From: Ilex aquifolium
Lineage: Eukaryota; Streptophyta; Magnoliopsida; Aquifoliales; Aquifoliaceae
Length of the DNA: 64,000 bases
Assembly (NCBI GenBank): GCA_951799425.1
Contig: OX637401.1
Coordinates: 14,099,501 to 14,163,500, forward strand
Direction of reading: 5' to 3'
Shown: positions 10,541 to 22,199 of the stretch, piece by piece
How positions within the stretch are numbered: the stretch's first letter is position 1
Layout: every line of letters starts with the position of its first letter
The notes under the pieces: generated by a model
The model's input: the letters and a program-made list of their open reading frames with translations, nothing else
Databases searched by the model: none
Told to the model about the DNA's origin: nothing
Made by a program: the position numbers and the translations under genes

Positions 10541-10819
10541 GAGTGTTCATATGCATGGGAGAGAGTATGTGTGCATATTTTTTGGTTTGTGGGTGTGTTA
10601 CTATATTTGAGTATGAAGATAGAGAAGACAAGTGAAGAAAGAGATGGGAAATTAGCCGTTAATAATTTAATATCTTATTAGAGTGTTCATATGCATGGGA
10701 GAGACGATGTGTGCATATTTGTTGGCCTGTGGGGGTGTTACTGTTTTTGAGTATGAAGAGAGAAGACAAGTGAAGAAAGAGATGGGAAATTAGCCGTAAA
10801 TAATTTAATATTTTATTAG
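10541..10819. repeat. Tandem duplication, 140-bp unit
   Basis: Two adjacent copies start GAGTGTTCATATGCATGGG at 10541 and 10681 and match over nearly their whole length. Noncoding, and directly downstream of the Tourist-like MITE. Confidence 0.9.
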
Positions 10820-12118
10820 CTAGTTATATCATGTGTCACCAATAACATGATATCACACACTGACTATTTACTCCTCATTTCCTCTCTCCCAACAATCCCT
10901 CTCTCTACTTCCCCCTCATATTTTCCTTTGCTCTCCCTCTCTCAAATGTCTCAACTTCTCTCTTTTGCGTCTTTTTCTTTTTCAAAGCCTCCAACGCGGC
11001 CCAATCTGAAGTAGACAAATCAAACGAACTCCAGCAATGAAAAATCCAAGTCTGTAAGTTCTTGCCTTCCATTATTTTTGGTTTTTTTTGCCATTTTTTA
11101 ACAATTTACAATGCCTGGTTGTCGAGAAAGCTAATCAGAAGAAAAGGCGAAAAAATAAAAATCTAGGTTTTTTTCTGTGATTCAAGCTATTCTGGTTTTT
11201 GCAACATAAAAAAAAATGCAATGTGAACGCTTCGTCCATCCCAAACTTTTACTTCCATGGTTCCACCTCAAACTATCAACAAAGATAACGTTGAACCACC
11301 ATTTAATGATACATAGTTTTTTCGTTCTAAATCATGTTCATGGTCAATGGACGGTCAAGTCAGCTGACAGAGTGGGGTTTACTATAAGTTGAACTCAAAT
11401 CTTAAGGGTGCTCTATAATTTTTCAAGCTTCAAAGGACTAAGATTTATAAGCCCAAACCTCATATTATTTGCCCAAAAAATAACCTTTTGGACCAATTGC
11501 AATTATGGGTCTGTTTACAAGTAAATACTTGTCAACTACAAAGAGAGAGTTAGGCATCTGTAAGCTTGAGAAGAGTTGTTTTTTAGATTAATTGAGGAAA
11601 TGCAAACATAACATTGATCTTAAACCTTTGGTTTGTTCGTTAATGTTGGAGAAAGATTTGAAAAGAAAGGGAGAATAAGAACTACTGGGTTCAGGTGCTT
11701 TGTTTTATATGTATTAACAATAATGTTATTTGTATCTAATAGGATATTCGATGTGTTGCAACTATTGGATTGATATTGGACTTCATTCAATGTCGTGATC
11801 TAGTCTTATCCAATAGTCACAATTTGAGAGTTAGGTTAAACTCATCGATTTGGAGTTGACTTGTGCTTCATCCATTTTATTGCTTGTAGATTCATCCCTG
11901 GAATATCAACATGTGATACTCACAATTTGGTTGGAAAATGTGTGTTGTTGATCTCTAAAGTAGTCCTATTGCCATATTAATATACACAAAGAGATCAAAG
12001 TCTACTTATTGCTTTACTATATGCACAAATATAAACAACTATTTTGCGGCAGACCTTGTGGCTTTAATTTCTTCAAGTTACACTGGAAGTGTATCCTTCT
12101 CGTTTGTAAAAGCATGTG
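10820..12118. other. Intergenic, leader-like CT-rich stretch, no gene called
   Basis: The stretch 10870-11000 is CT-rich and resembles a plant 5' leader. It is followed near 11038 by ATGAAAAATCC and a GTAAGT donor-like site. No following exon could be recognised, so I do not call a gene. Confidence 0.4.
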
Positions 12119-12129
12119 TCATGCGCCAC

Positions 12130-12585
12130 TGTGAATCGATCTTCAACTGCTGAAAGCGTGATGAACATCACATATAGGACTGACATAACCGAGTCTGGGA
12201 ACAAAGTTTATACTAGAGATGCCAATGAACATAAACCAAACAAGGTCATACCATGGCCAGCAATACTAGCACGTGTTGGAGATGAAATTTTTGAAAATAA
12301 CCTCAGTCTTACCTCACACAAGAGGCAATACATGAGCATATTAGTAATGGCAACACACGTGGATTTGGGGTGTGTTTCAAATGGAGTTTCATCCTTTCCT
12401 TGAAATTTCAACTCCATGAGACTGATGGCCACCGAAATAACAAAGGCAAGAATGACACTGCTTGGAGGGGAAGTATGCTGTTCTTCGGAGAAAATGAATC
12501 TCATATCGATGGAGGCAGTGTTAAACTGCCCAGAGAAGCTTCTCCATCCACAATGAAGGAAGGTTGTTCTTGCTGTTTCAGCCAT
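12130..12585 (-). pseudogene. Small plant membrane protein, decayed copy 1
   Basis: The minus-strand frame from the ATG at 12585 is open for 125 codons: MAETARTTFLHCGWRSFSGQ, then FNTASIDMRF, then hydrophobic stretches near residues 42-56 (ILAFVISVAISLMEL) and 76-90. It ends in TAA where the second copy at 27222 has TCA in the aligned frame. Similarity to that copy continues past the stop (LFPDSV, then YVMFITLSA) to about 12130. I do not know the family name. The hydrophobic segments suggest an integral membrane protein. The paralogue lies 15 kb away on the other strand. A break at one codon plus loss of the C-terminus makes this a probable pseudogene. Confidence 0.6.
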
Positions 12586-12719
12586 CAGTAAATACCACTT
12601 CCTACAGAAGACACAAAAAGCTTGTTTTATAGTGGGAAAACAATTCTAGAGTACATATTAGAGTAAGAAAGATAATTCACGTACTTGATCCTAAAAATTA
12701 TATGGTCAGGACTTAGTTG

Positions 12720-13345
12720 AGGGTTTTGAAAATCGGACATTACGGGGCGTCACGGCCGTTATGTAACGATAACGTTGAGCTTCAATCCCGTTACACCCCG
12801 ATATAGCAGGTAGAATAAATTTCACACCTGTAACGGCCGTTACGGCACCGTAACGGGATGTAACAAGCGTTATGGAAGCGTTATAGTCCGTTACCTTGCC
12901 GTAACAACCTATCATTTTAGCTTCCACTGCTCGACCATGGCGATTTTAATGTTGGAAGAGATGGCTGAGGTAAAAAGACAGTGAAATTTTGGCAATTGCA
13001 AAGCATTTTTATTTTATCCCAATGATTTAAATCTAACAGTTATTTTGACTACTTCCTATTTTGAATACAATTTTCAAATAAATAGATATTAATTGTTCAG
13101 ACTGATTTTCTTTCATTTGCCATAAATTTGGATTAATTAAGCAATTTAGCATACCAAGATCATTAATTTAATAAAAAATTATTATAAATTACAAAAAAAA
13201 AAAAACTGAATGTATTTTATTTTGGTCCAAATATATAGAAAATTTTGATTTTTGCTTATAGTTATGAATGTACTAACAAAATTTATGACTTCGATTTTCG
13301 TTACTGCTACGCAACGCCCCGTTAGATCCCATGTTCGTTACACCG
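12720..13345. repeat. Repeat with CGTAACGG-rich ends
   Basis: The left part (12727-12905) is full of GTAACGG / CCGTTAC words. The right end (13290-13340) holds CGATTTTCGTTACTGC and ACGCAACGCCCCGTTAG, which is roughly the inverse of the left GAAAATCGGACATTACGGGGCGT. The middle is AT-rich. This suggests a terminal-inverted-repeat element of about 600 bp. Exact ends and target duplication were not resolved. Confidence 0.45.
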
Positions 13346-13348
13346 TTA

Positions 13349-13690
13349 TTAGTTGCGTTTTTTATGCGTTCGATCTCTAGAAAATTTTTTGTTTGCGTTT
13401 TACATAATAGGAGTTTTGTATGATTTGGTTTTTAGAGGTTTGTGGATCTAGCTCATAGGATGCTTCAACGAAGCCGGTGAAATTGAAGGTCACCGGCTTA
13501 CAAGGTTGGATCTCTAGCAAATAATTCATGCTTCAAGCTTATTAGCTGTGTTTTTTATGCATTCATTCTCTAGCAAACTTTTTGGTTGTGTTTTACATAA
13601 TAGGAGTTTTGTATGATTTAGTTTTTAGAGATTTATGGATCTAGCTCATGGGATGCTTCAACGAAGCCAGTGAAATCGAAGGTCATAGTA
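13349..13690. repeat. Direct duplication, period 193 bp
   Basis: The stretch beginning TTAGTTGCGTTTTTTATGC at 13349 recurs at 13542. The copies share TTACATAATAGGAGTTTTG and GATGCTTCAACGAAGCC. Noncoding. Confidence 0.85.
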
Positions 13691-16000
13691 CATGAAAGGA
13701 TAGTGAAGTTCTTTTTGGTCAAATAGGAAATATGCTTGATTACCTATTTGTTGGGATGATCAGAAAAGTCACTAATAGAAGTATTAGTTTTTTTACTTGA
13801 TTAGTGCGATGAAATTTTGCCTATGTTATTTATTTGGAATTAGAAAATAAACAATTGTTTGGTGAATTAGATAGATGAGTTTGTGGTTATTGGACCTGAT
13901 TGTGAGTAAATAATGAATTAGAGCTTGGATAAATTTTGTGAGTGACCTGTATGTGTTGCGGGATAAAAGTTGATTGCACTTGTTCATTGGAGGCTAAATA
14001 TTATAATTAATTTGTATCCTTTCAAGAAGAGTACTACTTTTCCTTTCAAGAAGACTACATATTATATTTTCTCCAGCTCTTCCAAGTTTACTCTCTCTCT
14101 TGAATTTCTATATCTTTTCTCTAGCTCTTTCTGTGCAAAGATTTTGAGATGTATGAAAGTGGTGAAAATCGTTCTTGGAGTATTGGTTTAAAGTGGGATA
14201 TGTCAATGATTCAGGTTCTCCCCCACCCCACCCCTTCTCTTTGTGTTTTTTCACAGCTAAAATTATGTGATTCATTGTTATTTTTTTTTCATCATTTGTG
14301 CTCTTGAAGTAGTTGAATTCGTGAATATAATTGAGATAGGGATGATTGATTGTTGAATTTGGTTAATTATTTGATATAGATTTGTTGAAATTGTTGTTGA
14401 AAATTAATTGTTAAAATTAATTGTTGATTATTTGATGTAATTTTGGTGGATTGTTTGTTGAACTACATTTTGCATAGGACCTTGACAATAGTTGAGATTA
14501 ATCTAAATTGATTCGATAGTAAAAAATTACTCTCTAAATTTTCTTATACCACCCATTTCTGTCATATCGCACCTATGCTATAACCCTTCCCATTTCTCTC
14601 CTTAGTCTTTTCTCCGGTCGACGACTTCAACTCTGGTGTATTTTGGCGACTCCAACATGGTGAATCAAGTTGATCTCCCTTTTTCTCTTCCCTTTTTTCT
14701 CTTCTCCAACCTCTCTCACACTCAAAATCTCTTATAGTACACACACCTTCATAGCCAAAGTCTCTCATTTCTCTCTGCTCTCTCATTGTCTTTGATTTCC
14801 TCTGCAAGTCTCTCTCATGGCATACACACACTACAACAGTAAATAACACAAACTTGCAAACACTCACACACGCACATCTCCCCCCTCCCCCTTACACCAA
14901 TAACTTACACACGCAAACACACATGCAAAAACTCACACACATATGCATCACACACAGTTGGATATTGAGGCAACACATACTCACACTTCACATATTCACA
15001 ATCACACAATTTTTTGAATGTGTCATCATTTATTTTTTCTTTCATACTCTCATTTGAGTTTCATATCAAAAGATCTAGCTTTGTTTATTTGGACTCGTTG
15101 ATCTGCTCTAAATATTTTTATTGTTCTTATAGGGTGCTTCAAGGGATTTTGCTTTCTTCTAAAGGGTAATGAATTACTATTTTTGTTACATACTCATAGT
15201 TAATTATTTTTTTCAATTATTATTTTTTCCTAAGGGAATAATTTTCTGTTTTATGTTAAAATTTATTCTAAATCTTTTTTAGTTCAAAGGAACAGTGGCG
15301 GTACCACTTAGCAGTTTTTAGGATTCATAACAAACAAGGGCTAATATTCGTTGGGGACTTATTCATATCTCCCTCTTTTGGTAAAAACTTACCCCTTTGC
15401 CCGTGTGTGTTGATTATTGGATATTGCTAGCATAATAATCAGGATTGGTGATCAGTTTGCGATGGATATGACCAATTTAGTATCGAAATTGTATTTCATG
15501 TTTGATTTTTTGTCATCTTGAATTGGGTGGTGATTAGGGTTCAATGGTTTTTACTGTGGTGTGGGGTTTGATTTCTCTTTCTCCTCCCACCTAGATGACA
15601 ACGTGTTGTGGGGTTGGCTTTGTCTGATTTGGTGATTAATGTCCTTCATTATGCCATTTTGCGTTCCCAGTTGTTGTAGCATTTCATTGGAGCTTCCATT
15701 TGATATCTTTATGTGTCTTCTTGAACCCGAAAATTACAGCTTCACGGTGTTTCCTTCAATTTATTTGGCATCATAGAAAGAGAAAATTGATTAGTGAAGG
15801 TGGTGGAAGTAGCGATGGAGAATATGCTTCAAATGCTGAAGTAAGCAAACAAGCTGTGTTAACTTCTTAAACACGTGTCTCTTAGATACTTAAGACAATC
15901 CGATTGAGATTTTCTCAGAATTTAATATTTGAAAAATGTTAACCAATTTATTTCGGATTGTTTAATTTTGATGATAAACTTAGGATTTCATTAATCCTTT
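13691..16000. other. Intergenic, no supported gene
   Basis: It contains a CT-rich stretch (14540-14830) and a CACACA-rich stretch (14840-15010) that resemble plant leader sequence. A short exon-like frame at about 15770-15840 (HHRKRKLISEGGGSSDGEY, then a GTAAGC donor) is interesting but cannot be tied to any other exon or family. Confidence 0.35.
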
Positions 16001-16240
16001 TGTAATGTTAAATCTTGATTTTTGTGAACCAATTCTCAGTTGTCAGTACTTGATTTTTTAGTGTTAGTTACCATATATTAACTGTGAAATAATTGGGCTA
16101 TTCTGTTGATATTGAATCTTTTTGTAATGTTGAATCTTGATTTTTGTGAACCAATTCTTAGTAGTCGGTACTTGATTTTTTAGTGTTAGATACCATGTTG
16201 ATTGTGAAATAATTGGGCTATTTTGATGATATTTTGCTAA
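16001..16240. repeat. Direct duplication, period 132 bp
   Basis: TGTAATGTTAAATCTTGATTT at 16001 and TGTAATGTTGAATCTTGATTT at 16133 begin two nearly identical blocks. Both contain GTGAACCAATTCT and ATAATTGGGCTATT. Noncoding. Confidence 0.88.
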
Positions 16241-16506
16241 AGTAGTTTGTATTTCGTACTATACTTATTTGTCATTTGATACCAACATTTCACTGCCCTA
16301 ATTATCTTCGTTTCTATGGTTGGAGAAACTACTGCGGTGCCATGTTTTCTTTATTTTTTATTCAAGGAATTGGTATTATTGATGTTAACTGTCCGGCGGA
16401 TGCAGATTATGGGAGTCGAAGGTCCAATGTGGCGTGGGGAGAGAGGATCGTGAAGTGATTGAAAGTATTTATTTTGGAAGTGTCGTTCTAAATGTGGAAT
16501 ACTTAT

Positions 16507-17102
16507 TGATGAGCCCAAATCTAACTGGGTCAAGCCCAATAAATCAAGTAGGCCCAAATCAGTTAAAAGGAAGGTCAAGCCCAATTCGTCAATCCGACCC
16601 GGCCCAAGGTCCAAGGAGTCCATGAAAAAAAGAGCACGTGGGGGAGAGATCATCGGAATACACACCCTCGAAGATCAAAGCTGCCTTAATTGTACTTACC
16701 TTTTGTAGCTATCCTCTCGAGAAACTAGTGCATTTACTCTCACATCACCGCCTCAACAAAGGTTTAATGCCTAAAAATTGTAAGTCTTCTCTACATGAGA
16801 TGACACATTGAGCTCTACCTCTACATCTCTCTATACACACATAACTTTTCTCATAGCCATTGTACCTTTCCCGGAGCACACCTCTCCCAGAGCTTTATCT
16901 CTCTTACTTTATTCATCAATAAAGACCCCCCGGCCACCGTTGCCGTTTCCCTGAGTAGAGTGGGTCACCCGGACCGAACCACTATATATATGTATGTTGA
17001 CTCAATATATACATTACTGTCATTGATTGCTTTATTTATTGTTCATTAATTACACTTTAACACACACACGACTGTTATTCTAACACGAGACTATTTTGGA
17101 AG
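16507..17102. mobile_element. LTR-like insertion between imperfect direct repeats
   Basis: A 56-60-bp sequence (TGAAGTGATTGAAAG...GTGGAATACTTAT) occurs at 16451-16506 and again at 17103-17162. Between the copies lies about 600 bp of different character. It starts with repeated AGCCCAA words, has CAATAAAGACCCCCC near 16918 like a polyadenylation/R region, and ends ...CTAACA. It resembles a solo LTR, but the flanking repeat is far longer than a normal 5-bp target duplication, so recombination or another mechanism is possible. An open frame crossing its left half has no domain. Confidence 0.4.
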
Positions 17103-17162
17103 TGAAGTGATTGAAAGCATTTTTTTTTTTTTGAAGTGTCGTTGTAAATGTGGAATACTTAT

Positions 17163-17508
17163 GAATTAGGGTATTTTAGAATATGTAAGCATAATTGTGT
17201 TATTTTCGGTGAAATATGAAATTCAATTGCCATAATAGTTTATTTGGAATTCTAGATGCCAAATTGGACTATTACTTTTTTTTTCTTTTAAATGTTTGAT
17301 GATTTTTACCAATATTTGAAATTAATTGAATCAATCATCTTGATATGTTTTAGTTTTGCTTTGATTTTTGGACTTTTGTTATAGTAGTTTTTATATGGTG
17401 TTGATATGGATGTTAATTAAATGCATGCATTTGGAATTGTGGGTTGAAATTTTTTATATGCAGATTTATATGGATAAATGTGAACATTCTTCTATTGTTG
17501 ATATTATA
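17163..17508. other. Intergenic, nothing recognised
   Basis: AT-rich DNA with T runs between the LTR-like insertion and the CACTA element. No gene. Confidence 0.5.
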
Positions 17509-17861
17509 TTGCACTACAAGAAAAAAGGGTTTTTACGGCGGTAAAATGCTGTCATAAAATATTTATTTGCCATCACAAATACTTTTTGTGGCGGCATTGC
17601 CTCACCATAATAAGTGTGGTCTCAAAAGATTTTACGGTAGCAACGGTCTGTCTCAAATAGAATTTACAACAGCAAGACTCTGCCTTAAATAAGTTGTCAC
17701 AAAAAATTCGACACTTTTACTTTTATCACGGCGGCAAAAGTGTTGCCTCAAATACCACATTTGGCTGTCGTAAAAAATAGAAGATTTTGTTGTGGCACCA
17801 ATATTATATACCCTATGCATATACACACTTCCATCACATGAATTTAAAGGTGCACATCCGT

Positions 17862-17975
17862 ATTTTTTTGTTTTTTTTTTTGGGAGGGGGGAAAGGGGGC
17901 TTGAACATTTGACCTCAAGAAAGCAAAGCTTTCACAAGGTAAGGAGTACCATTAGACCAAAGACCCATTGGTATC
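17862..17975 (-). mobile_element. tRNA-derived SINE inside the CACTA element
   Basis: On the minus strand there is an A-box-like TTGGTCTAATGGTACTCC (17943-17960). About 30 nt further is a B-box-like GGTCAAATGTTCAAGCCC (17897-17914), then a CT/A-rich 3' end with an A tract (T tract at 17870-17881 on the plus strand). Box order, spacing and tail match a pol III-transcribed SINE. Similar B-box/tail pieces lie at about 40609-40665 and 35480-35525. Confidence 0.65.
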
Positions 17976-18394
17976 CATACAACTACCCAATTCAATATAT
18001 AGATAAATACAAAAGTAAATATGACCAACATTTCCAAAAACATAGCAATATTTTCATATCAAAAAAAAACAATTCCATGAGTTAAACAAAATGTAAAATA
18101 TGCACTTTCACAAAACATAACGATCCATGAGTACAAGAAATTAATGCAAAAAGTTGAACATCCTTCTCGAACTATCTACTCTCACAGTGACATTTGAAAA
18201 ACAAAACATAAAATTATTGTTATTATACTGAAATGATATTTATATACATATGTACAATAAAAAACTAAAAGAAATTAGAATATACATCAACAGAGGGCCA
18301 CGCAATATTTCTTTGAACGACTTGTCCAATTATGTAAATGGTATATAAACAAGTCATATCGTATACATTTCTTCTAATTGGTTTTACCAATACC

Positions 18395-18520
18395 TGATTT
18401 ATTTATAGTCGTATTGTGTCGGGTCCACTCGTTTACTAAACAGGTGGCTTAAGGAGGACTCAAACCCACTAATTTTATGTCGTGTTAACGGGTCGTGTCA
18501 TATTTTGACACCTCTAGTTT
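18395..18520. repeat. Dispersed repeat with GACACGACCCG words
   Basis: This stretch holds TGTCGGGTCCACTCG and GTGTTAACGGGTCGTGTCATA and ends TGACACCTCTAG. It shares word composition with 1560-2060 and an end (ACCTCTAG) with the repeat at 34960-35115. It is nested in the CACTA element. Confidence 0.4.
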
Positions 18521-19013
18521 TGATATAAAAAATTGACTTTGTAGAGTTTAATTTTTTTTTCTTTGCACAAGAAATTGTCTTTTGATGTAAACTACATAAT
18601 TTTGTAAAATATTACTTGTAACATGAAAAATAGTTGTGGCTAATACAAATTTTTTTAAAATTTTTTCTTCTTTAAACTATAAACTGTTTTTAATGTAAAA
18701 CAACATTTTAATGTTTTATGAAATATTATATACAACGGGAAAAATAGTTGTCATAAATATAAAAAATTCTTTTGAGTTTATGAAATATTATTTGCGGCAG
18801 GAAAAACAGCTGTCTTAAATACAAAAATTTCTTTTGAGTTTATGACATTATTTACGGCAGGAAAAATAGTTCTCACAAATATTAATACAAACACGCTTTT
18901 TGTGACGGTAAACACAGCCGCCACAAAAAATTGTCTCAAACACGGCTTTTGTGACGGCGAATACAGCCGACGTAAAAAATTTGTCACAAAAGGCCCTTAT
19001 TCTTGTAGTGTTG

Positions 19014-19640
19014 GTGATGTGGTTGATAAATGGTTATGTTATGATAGAATTGGGGTGATATTGAGTTCGATAAATAGTTTGGGTCGTGTTTTCTTGAAAT
19101 TCATATTTTGCTTAATAATAAGAAAGTCTATTTGTCGTAGAACACCTAAGGAGTGAATAAATACATGCAATGTGAAATTCTGAAAGCCACTGTACGTTTT
19201 ACAGTTTGTTTTGCTTATTGTGGTTTAACGATCTACTCATAAACCATGTCATGAGGAGTCAATAGTTTATTTGTTTAATAATTAGCACTTTATAAAGGGT
19301 GGACTATGCAATTAGTGTTTTATAAATCCTTTATACAGGATGATATTTTATTTGGGTCATTTTTTTGGGGAAACTCTGTCCAAATTTTTTAAAAGAATAA
19401 AAAAAAAATTGTTTTGATTAAATATTGACTTTTTTTGCTTAGCATAATATAGTGCTTTTAGGCACAAACATTTTTTTCAAATGACACAGGTTTGCAAAAT
19501 CCTTGTAAGTTGACTTTTAGGTAAATATTTCTAGGCACTACGATTAGTTATAATTAGGTATGTAGTTTCAAGCATATGAACTTCATGCGATTTTAGTTTA
19601 AATTTATAGGACTTTGATTATTAAAGTTGAGTTTTCTCTA
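19014..19640. other. Intergenic, nothing recognised
   Basis: AT-rich. A sequence near 19450 (AGTGCTTTTAGGCAC) resembles the Helitron end hairpins found further on but lacks a clear terminus. Confidence 0.4.
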
Positions 19641-19641
19641 T

Positions 19642-20129
19642 CTCTTTATTGAAATTTGTCTTCACGAGAATTATCATATAGATAATACTTTGTTGAGCAT
19701 GTATGCAAAGTGTAGGCGTATTAAGTATGCAGTTTAGACTTCCAACTTAGTACGCGTTCATGTTCAATCTTTGATTTTTTATGTCCACCATTAATGTTCG
19801 ATTTTTTTAAATTATACAGTGCCTTCGGGTACGGATTATCGTTAGTTTGTTGACATATATATCATATTTATTGAAATGATACATCATATTTATTGAAATT
19901 TGTCTTCACGATAATTATCATATAGATAATACTTTGCTGAGCATGTATGCAAAGTACGGGCGTGTTAAGTATGCAGTTTAGGCTTCCAGCTTAATACGTG
20001 TTCATGTTTAATCTTCGATTTTTTATGTCCACGATCAATGTTCGATTTTTTTTAAATTATACAGTGCCTTCAAGCATGAGTTATCGTTAGCTTGTTGACA
20101 TAATACATCCTATTTATTGAATTGATAAC
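19642..20129 (+). repeat. Tandem duplication (244-bp unit), each copy with a Helitron-like 3' end
   Basis: Two adjacent copies begin near 19642 and 19886 and share TTGTCTTCACGA, ATAGATAATACTTTG, GAGCATGTATGCAAAGT and more. Each copy contains a hairpin-like GTGCCTTCGGGTAC (19819-19832) or GTGCCTTCAAGCAT (20064-20077), followed by ...TTATCGTTAG. This lines up with the intact Helitron terminus at 26680-26706 (GTGCCTTCAGGCAC...AATAACTAG). They look like decayed Helitron 3' ends amplified in tandem. Confidence 0.7.
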
Positions 20130-20236
20130 ATGTCCTAAAACGTACCTGAGAGTCAAAGTAGATTTGTTCCTTCTCTAACACCCTTCAAATGAGCAAAACA
20201 GAAGTATTTTTTGACAACATAGAAATAGATATCTTA

Positions 20237-20563
20237 GAGCATCTTTAATTTTGACTGAAATTTAAATTTGAGAAAAAAAAATTAAAAAACTTGTTCCAAT
20301 ATTTGACTCAAACTTATACCAAATTAAGGGAGATTCATTTTTTACTCAAATCAATGAAGACTCAAATTTTTATCTAAATCTTTAATGGTGAGATTTTACT
20401 ATTTTTTAAAGATGCAATTGTCATCTTTAATCTCTTTTAAATTTGTATTTCTTATTCTTTAAATTTGAGCTTGTCTATTGAAATTTTTTATATCAAATCA
20501 AACATTTTATACAAATGTTCATTTAAATTTAAATAAAATTTTAAATTATGGTTAGAGATGCTC
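20237..20563. mobile_element. Tourist-like MITE
   Basis: The ends are TTAGAGCATCTTTAA on the left and TTAGAGCATCTCTAACC in reverse complement on the right. Inverted similarity continues inward (TTTAAATTT words). The flanks read TTA and TAA, so a TWA-type target site is likely but not identical. The interior is AT-rich with no coding capacity. Confidence 0.7.
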
Positions 20564-20945
20564 TAACTCCCGTACCTTTTTGTACGAACCACACAACTCC
20601 ATACGAACCACTCACTATATTATAATGACACTCTTAAAAAAAATATTAATTACTTCCCTAGGGTCGGATAAAGAAATGAAAAACACAAAGACAAAATGAC
20701 AGATATTCAATACAGGAAGTGTGGCCAAGGCATCAAATACTGGATCTTGGAAGCCTAGGGTCGGGTCCGCTCCAAAGATAAGTAAGTTGGTGCAGCCAAT
20801 CAGAGTCTCCCGCTCAAAAGAAAAGTAAGTATACATCAGCACATCTGATAAAAAAAAAAATTAATTACATTGAAAATCCCATGAAGTTTGTTTCATTTTG
20901 ATATACAATTATTTTAATTTTTGAAGTATTAAATATGTTTCTATC
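20564..20945. other. Intergenic, nothing recognised
   Basis: No supported gene. A 75-codon minus-strand open frame (20615-20842) has no recognisable domain. Confidence 0.4.
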
Positions 20946-20949
20946 TAGT

Positions 20950-21265
20950 CTCTTAAACTAACAACGTCCATATTACTAACGAATTTTTAATATAAATTTG
21001 TCACGTATTACCTAAATATGGGCAAAAAAATAATTTGGATAACTCTTAACTAAATTTTTATACAAATTTTGGTCAAAGAACTATCCATTTTTTGACCAAA
21101 TTACACAGTTTTAATCACGAACTATCCAAATTTTGGTCAAGAGTTACACATATTACAAATTTTTTTGTCAAGAGCTACCCAAATTATTTATTGCCCATAT
21201 TTAGGTATTACGTGACAAGTTTATGATAAAAAATCATTAACAATTTGGATGTTGTCTGATTGAGG
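20950..21265. repeat. Long foldback (inverted repeat with about 100-bp arms)
   Basis: The left arm contains TTTGTCACGTATTACCTAAA, then TATGGGCAAAAAAATAATTT (near 20996-21040). The reverse complement of the right arm contains CTTGTCACGTAATACCTAAA, then TATGGGCAATAAATAATTT. Pairing extends outward through AACAACGTCCATATT / CAACATCCAAATT. The loop is short and contains TTTGGTCAA words in both orientations. A transcript would form a long hairpin. It is probably a MITE. Confidence 0.7.
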
Positions 21266-21553
21266 GATCACATAGAAACATCTATATAATAAAGTAGAGC
21301 GAAGTTTGAATCTAAAAGACAAAGAAAGGTCCAGATCGTTTTGAGACAAATCTAACAGACAACGTAATCCCAACATAAAAGACGGTTCAGATTATCTCAA
21401 AAATTTTGATCCAATGGTCTACGGTTAGTCCTAAATATTTTTTTTCCGCCCAAAGCCTATCTCTCACGCGTATATGGTTGACGATATATCTCTCACGCGT
21501 CTCCTCTGCGGATAAAGACCCAACTCAAGCCAAACTCTCTCTCTCTCTCCTCT

Positions 21554-21796
21554 GTGGATAGACCTATCACTCCTAAATCCTCTCTATCTCTCCAGATTCA
21601 TGCTTTTGGGTCCCCGAATTCAAGCCCCTTACTCTCTCTTTCCACTAACCTTCCTTTCTTTCACCCAAATCTCATCTCTTCCAAATCTCCTTGGTTTTTC
21701 GCCACTGTAAAACACCCACCCCATCCCCCTTTTCTCTCTCCCTCTCGTTCTATTTCTAGCCCTAAAACCCCCTTCCTTCACCTCCACCAACACTAG
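21554..21796 (+). pseudogene. Possible captured plastid transit-peptide exon
   Basis: An open frame of 80 codons is rich in Ser, Pro, Phe and Leu with few acidic residues (for example SPLLSLSTNLPFFHPNLISS). This is the composition of a chloroplast transit peptide. It lies just inside the candidate Helitron after a CT-rich leader-like stretch, as a captured first exon would. There is no in-frame ATG near the start and no recognisable mature protein, so this rests on composition and context only. Confidence 0.25.
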
Positions 21797-22199
21797 GAAA
21801 ATCAGCACTCCACACCACACCACCGGTGACCAATGATCTGAACGAGACCAACAACCACCACAGCGAACTGCAACGAAGCATTGATGAAGTGAATCTAGAT
21901 GGGGGTAATTTCAGGTGATCAACCACCACCCCTTCTCCCCCCTTGCCCCCATGACCATGTTAATTTGGGGGTAATTTGCTTGCTTTGTTCTCTTTTGTCT
22001 TACATTTATTGGGTTGACAGTGTTTCTTGCGTATCTCACATGCTCAATAATTTTTTTTTTATGGTGTTTCGGTTGTATTGAGCAATTAGATAATGGCTTA
22101 GGTTTTAATAGGAGTGCCAACTTTGATTGCTCAGAATTTGATAACAGCTTCGGTTTTTCGTGCTCCATTAAATTGGCTTTGATTGACATAAATGTCGAA

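Larger units (their letters stand above)
17512..19010. mobile_element. Non-autonomous CACTA (En/Spm-like) element
   Basis: The left end is CACTACAAGAAAAAAGGG and the reverse complement of the right end is CACTACAAGAATAAGGG, the terminal signature of plant CACTA elements. A TTG target duplication flanks it (17509-17511 and 19011-19013), the expected 3 bp. Subterminal words TTTACGGCGG and GTGACGGC recur near both ends in inverted orientation, as transposase-binding repeats do. No transposase is present. It carries a SINE at about 17862-17975 and a dispersed repeat near 18395-18520, so it has been a target itself. Confidence 0.9.

Noticed and set aside
15770-15842. Exon-like Lys/Arg then Gly/Ser stretch with a GTAAGC donor
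   Set aside because: No partner exon and no family recognised; too short to call.
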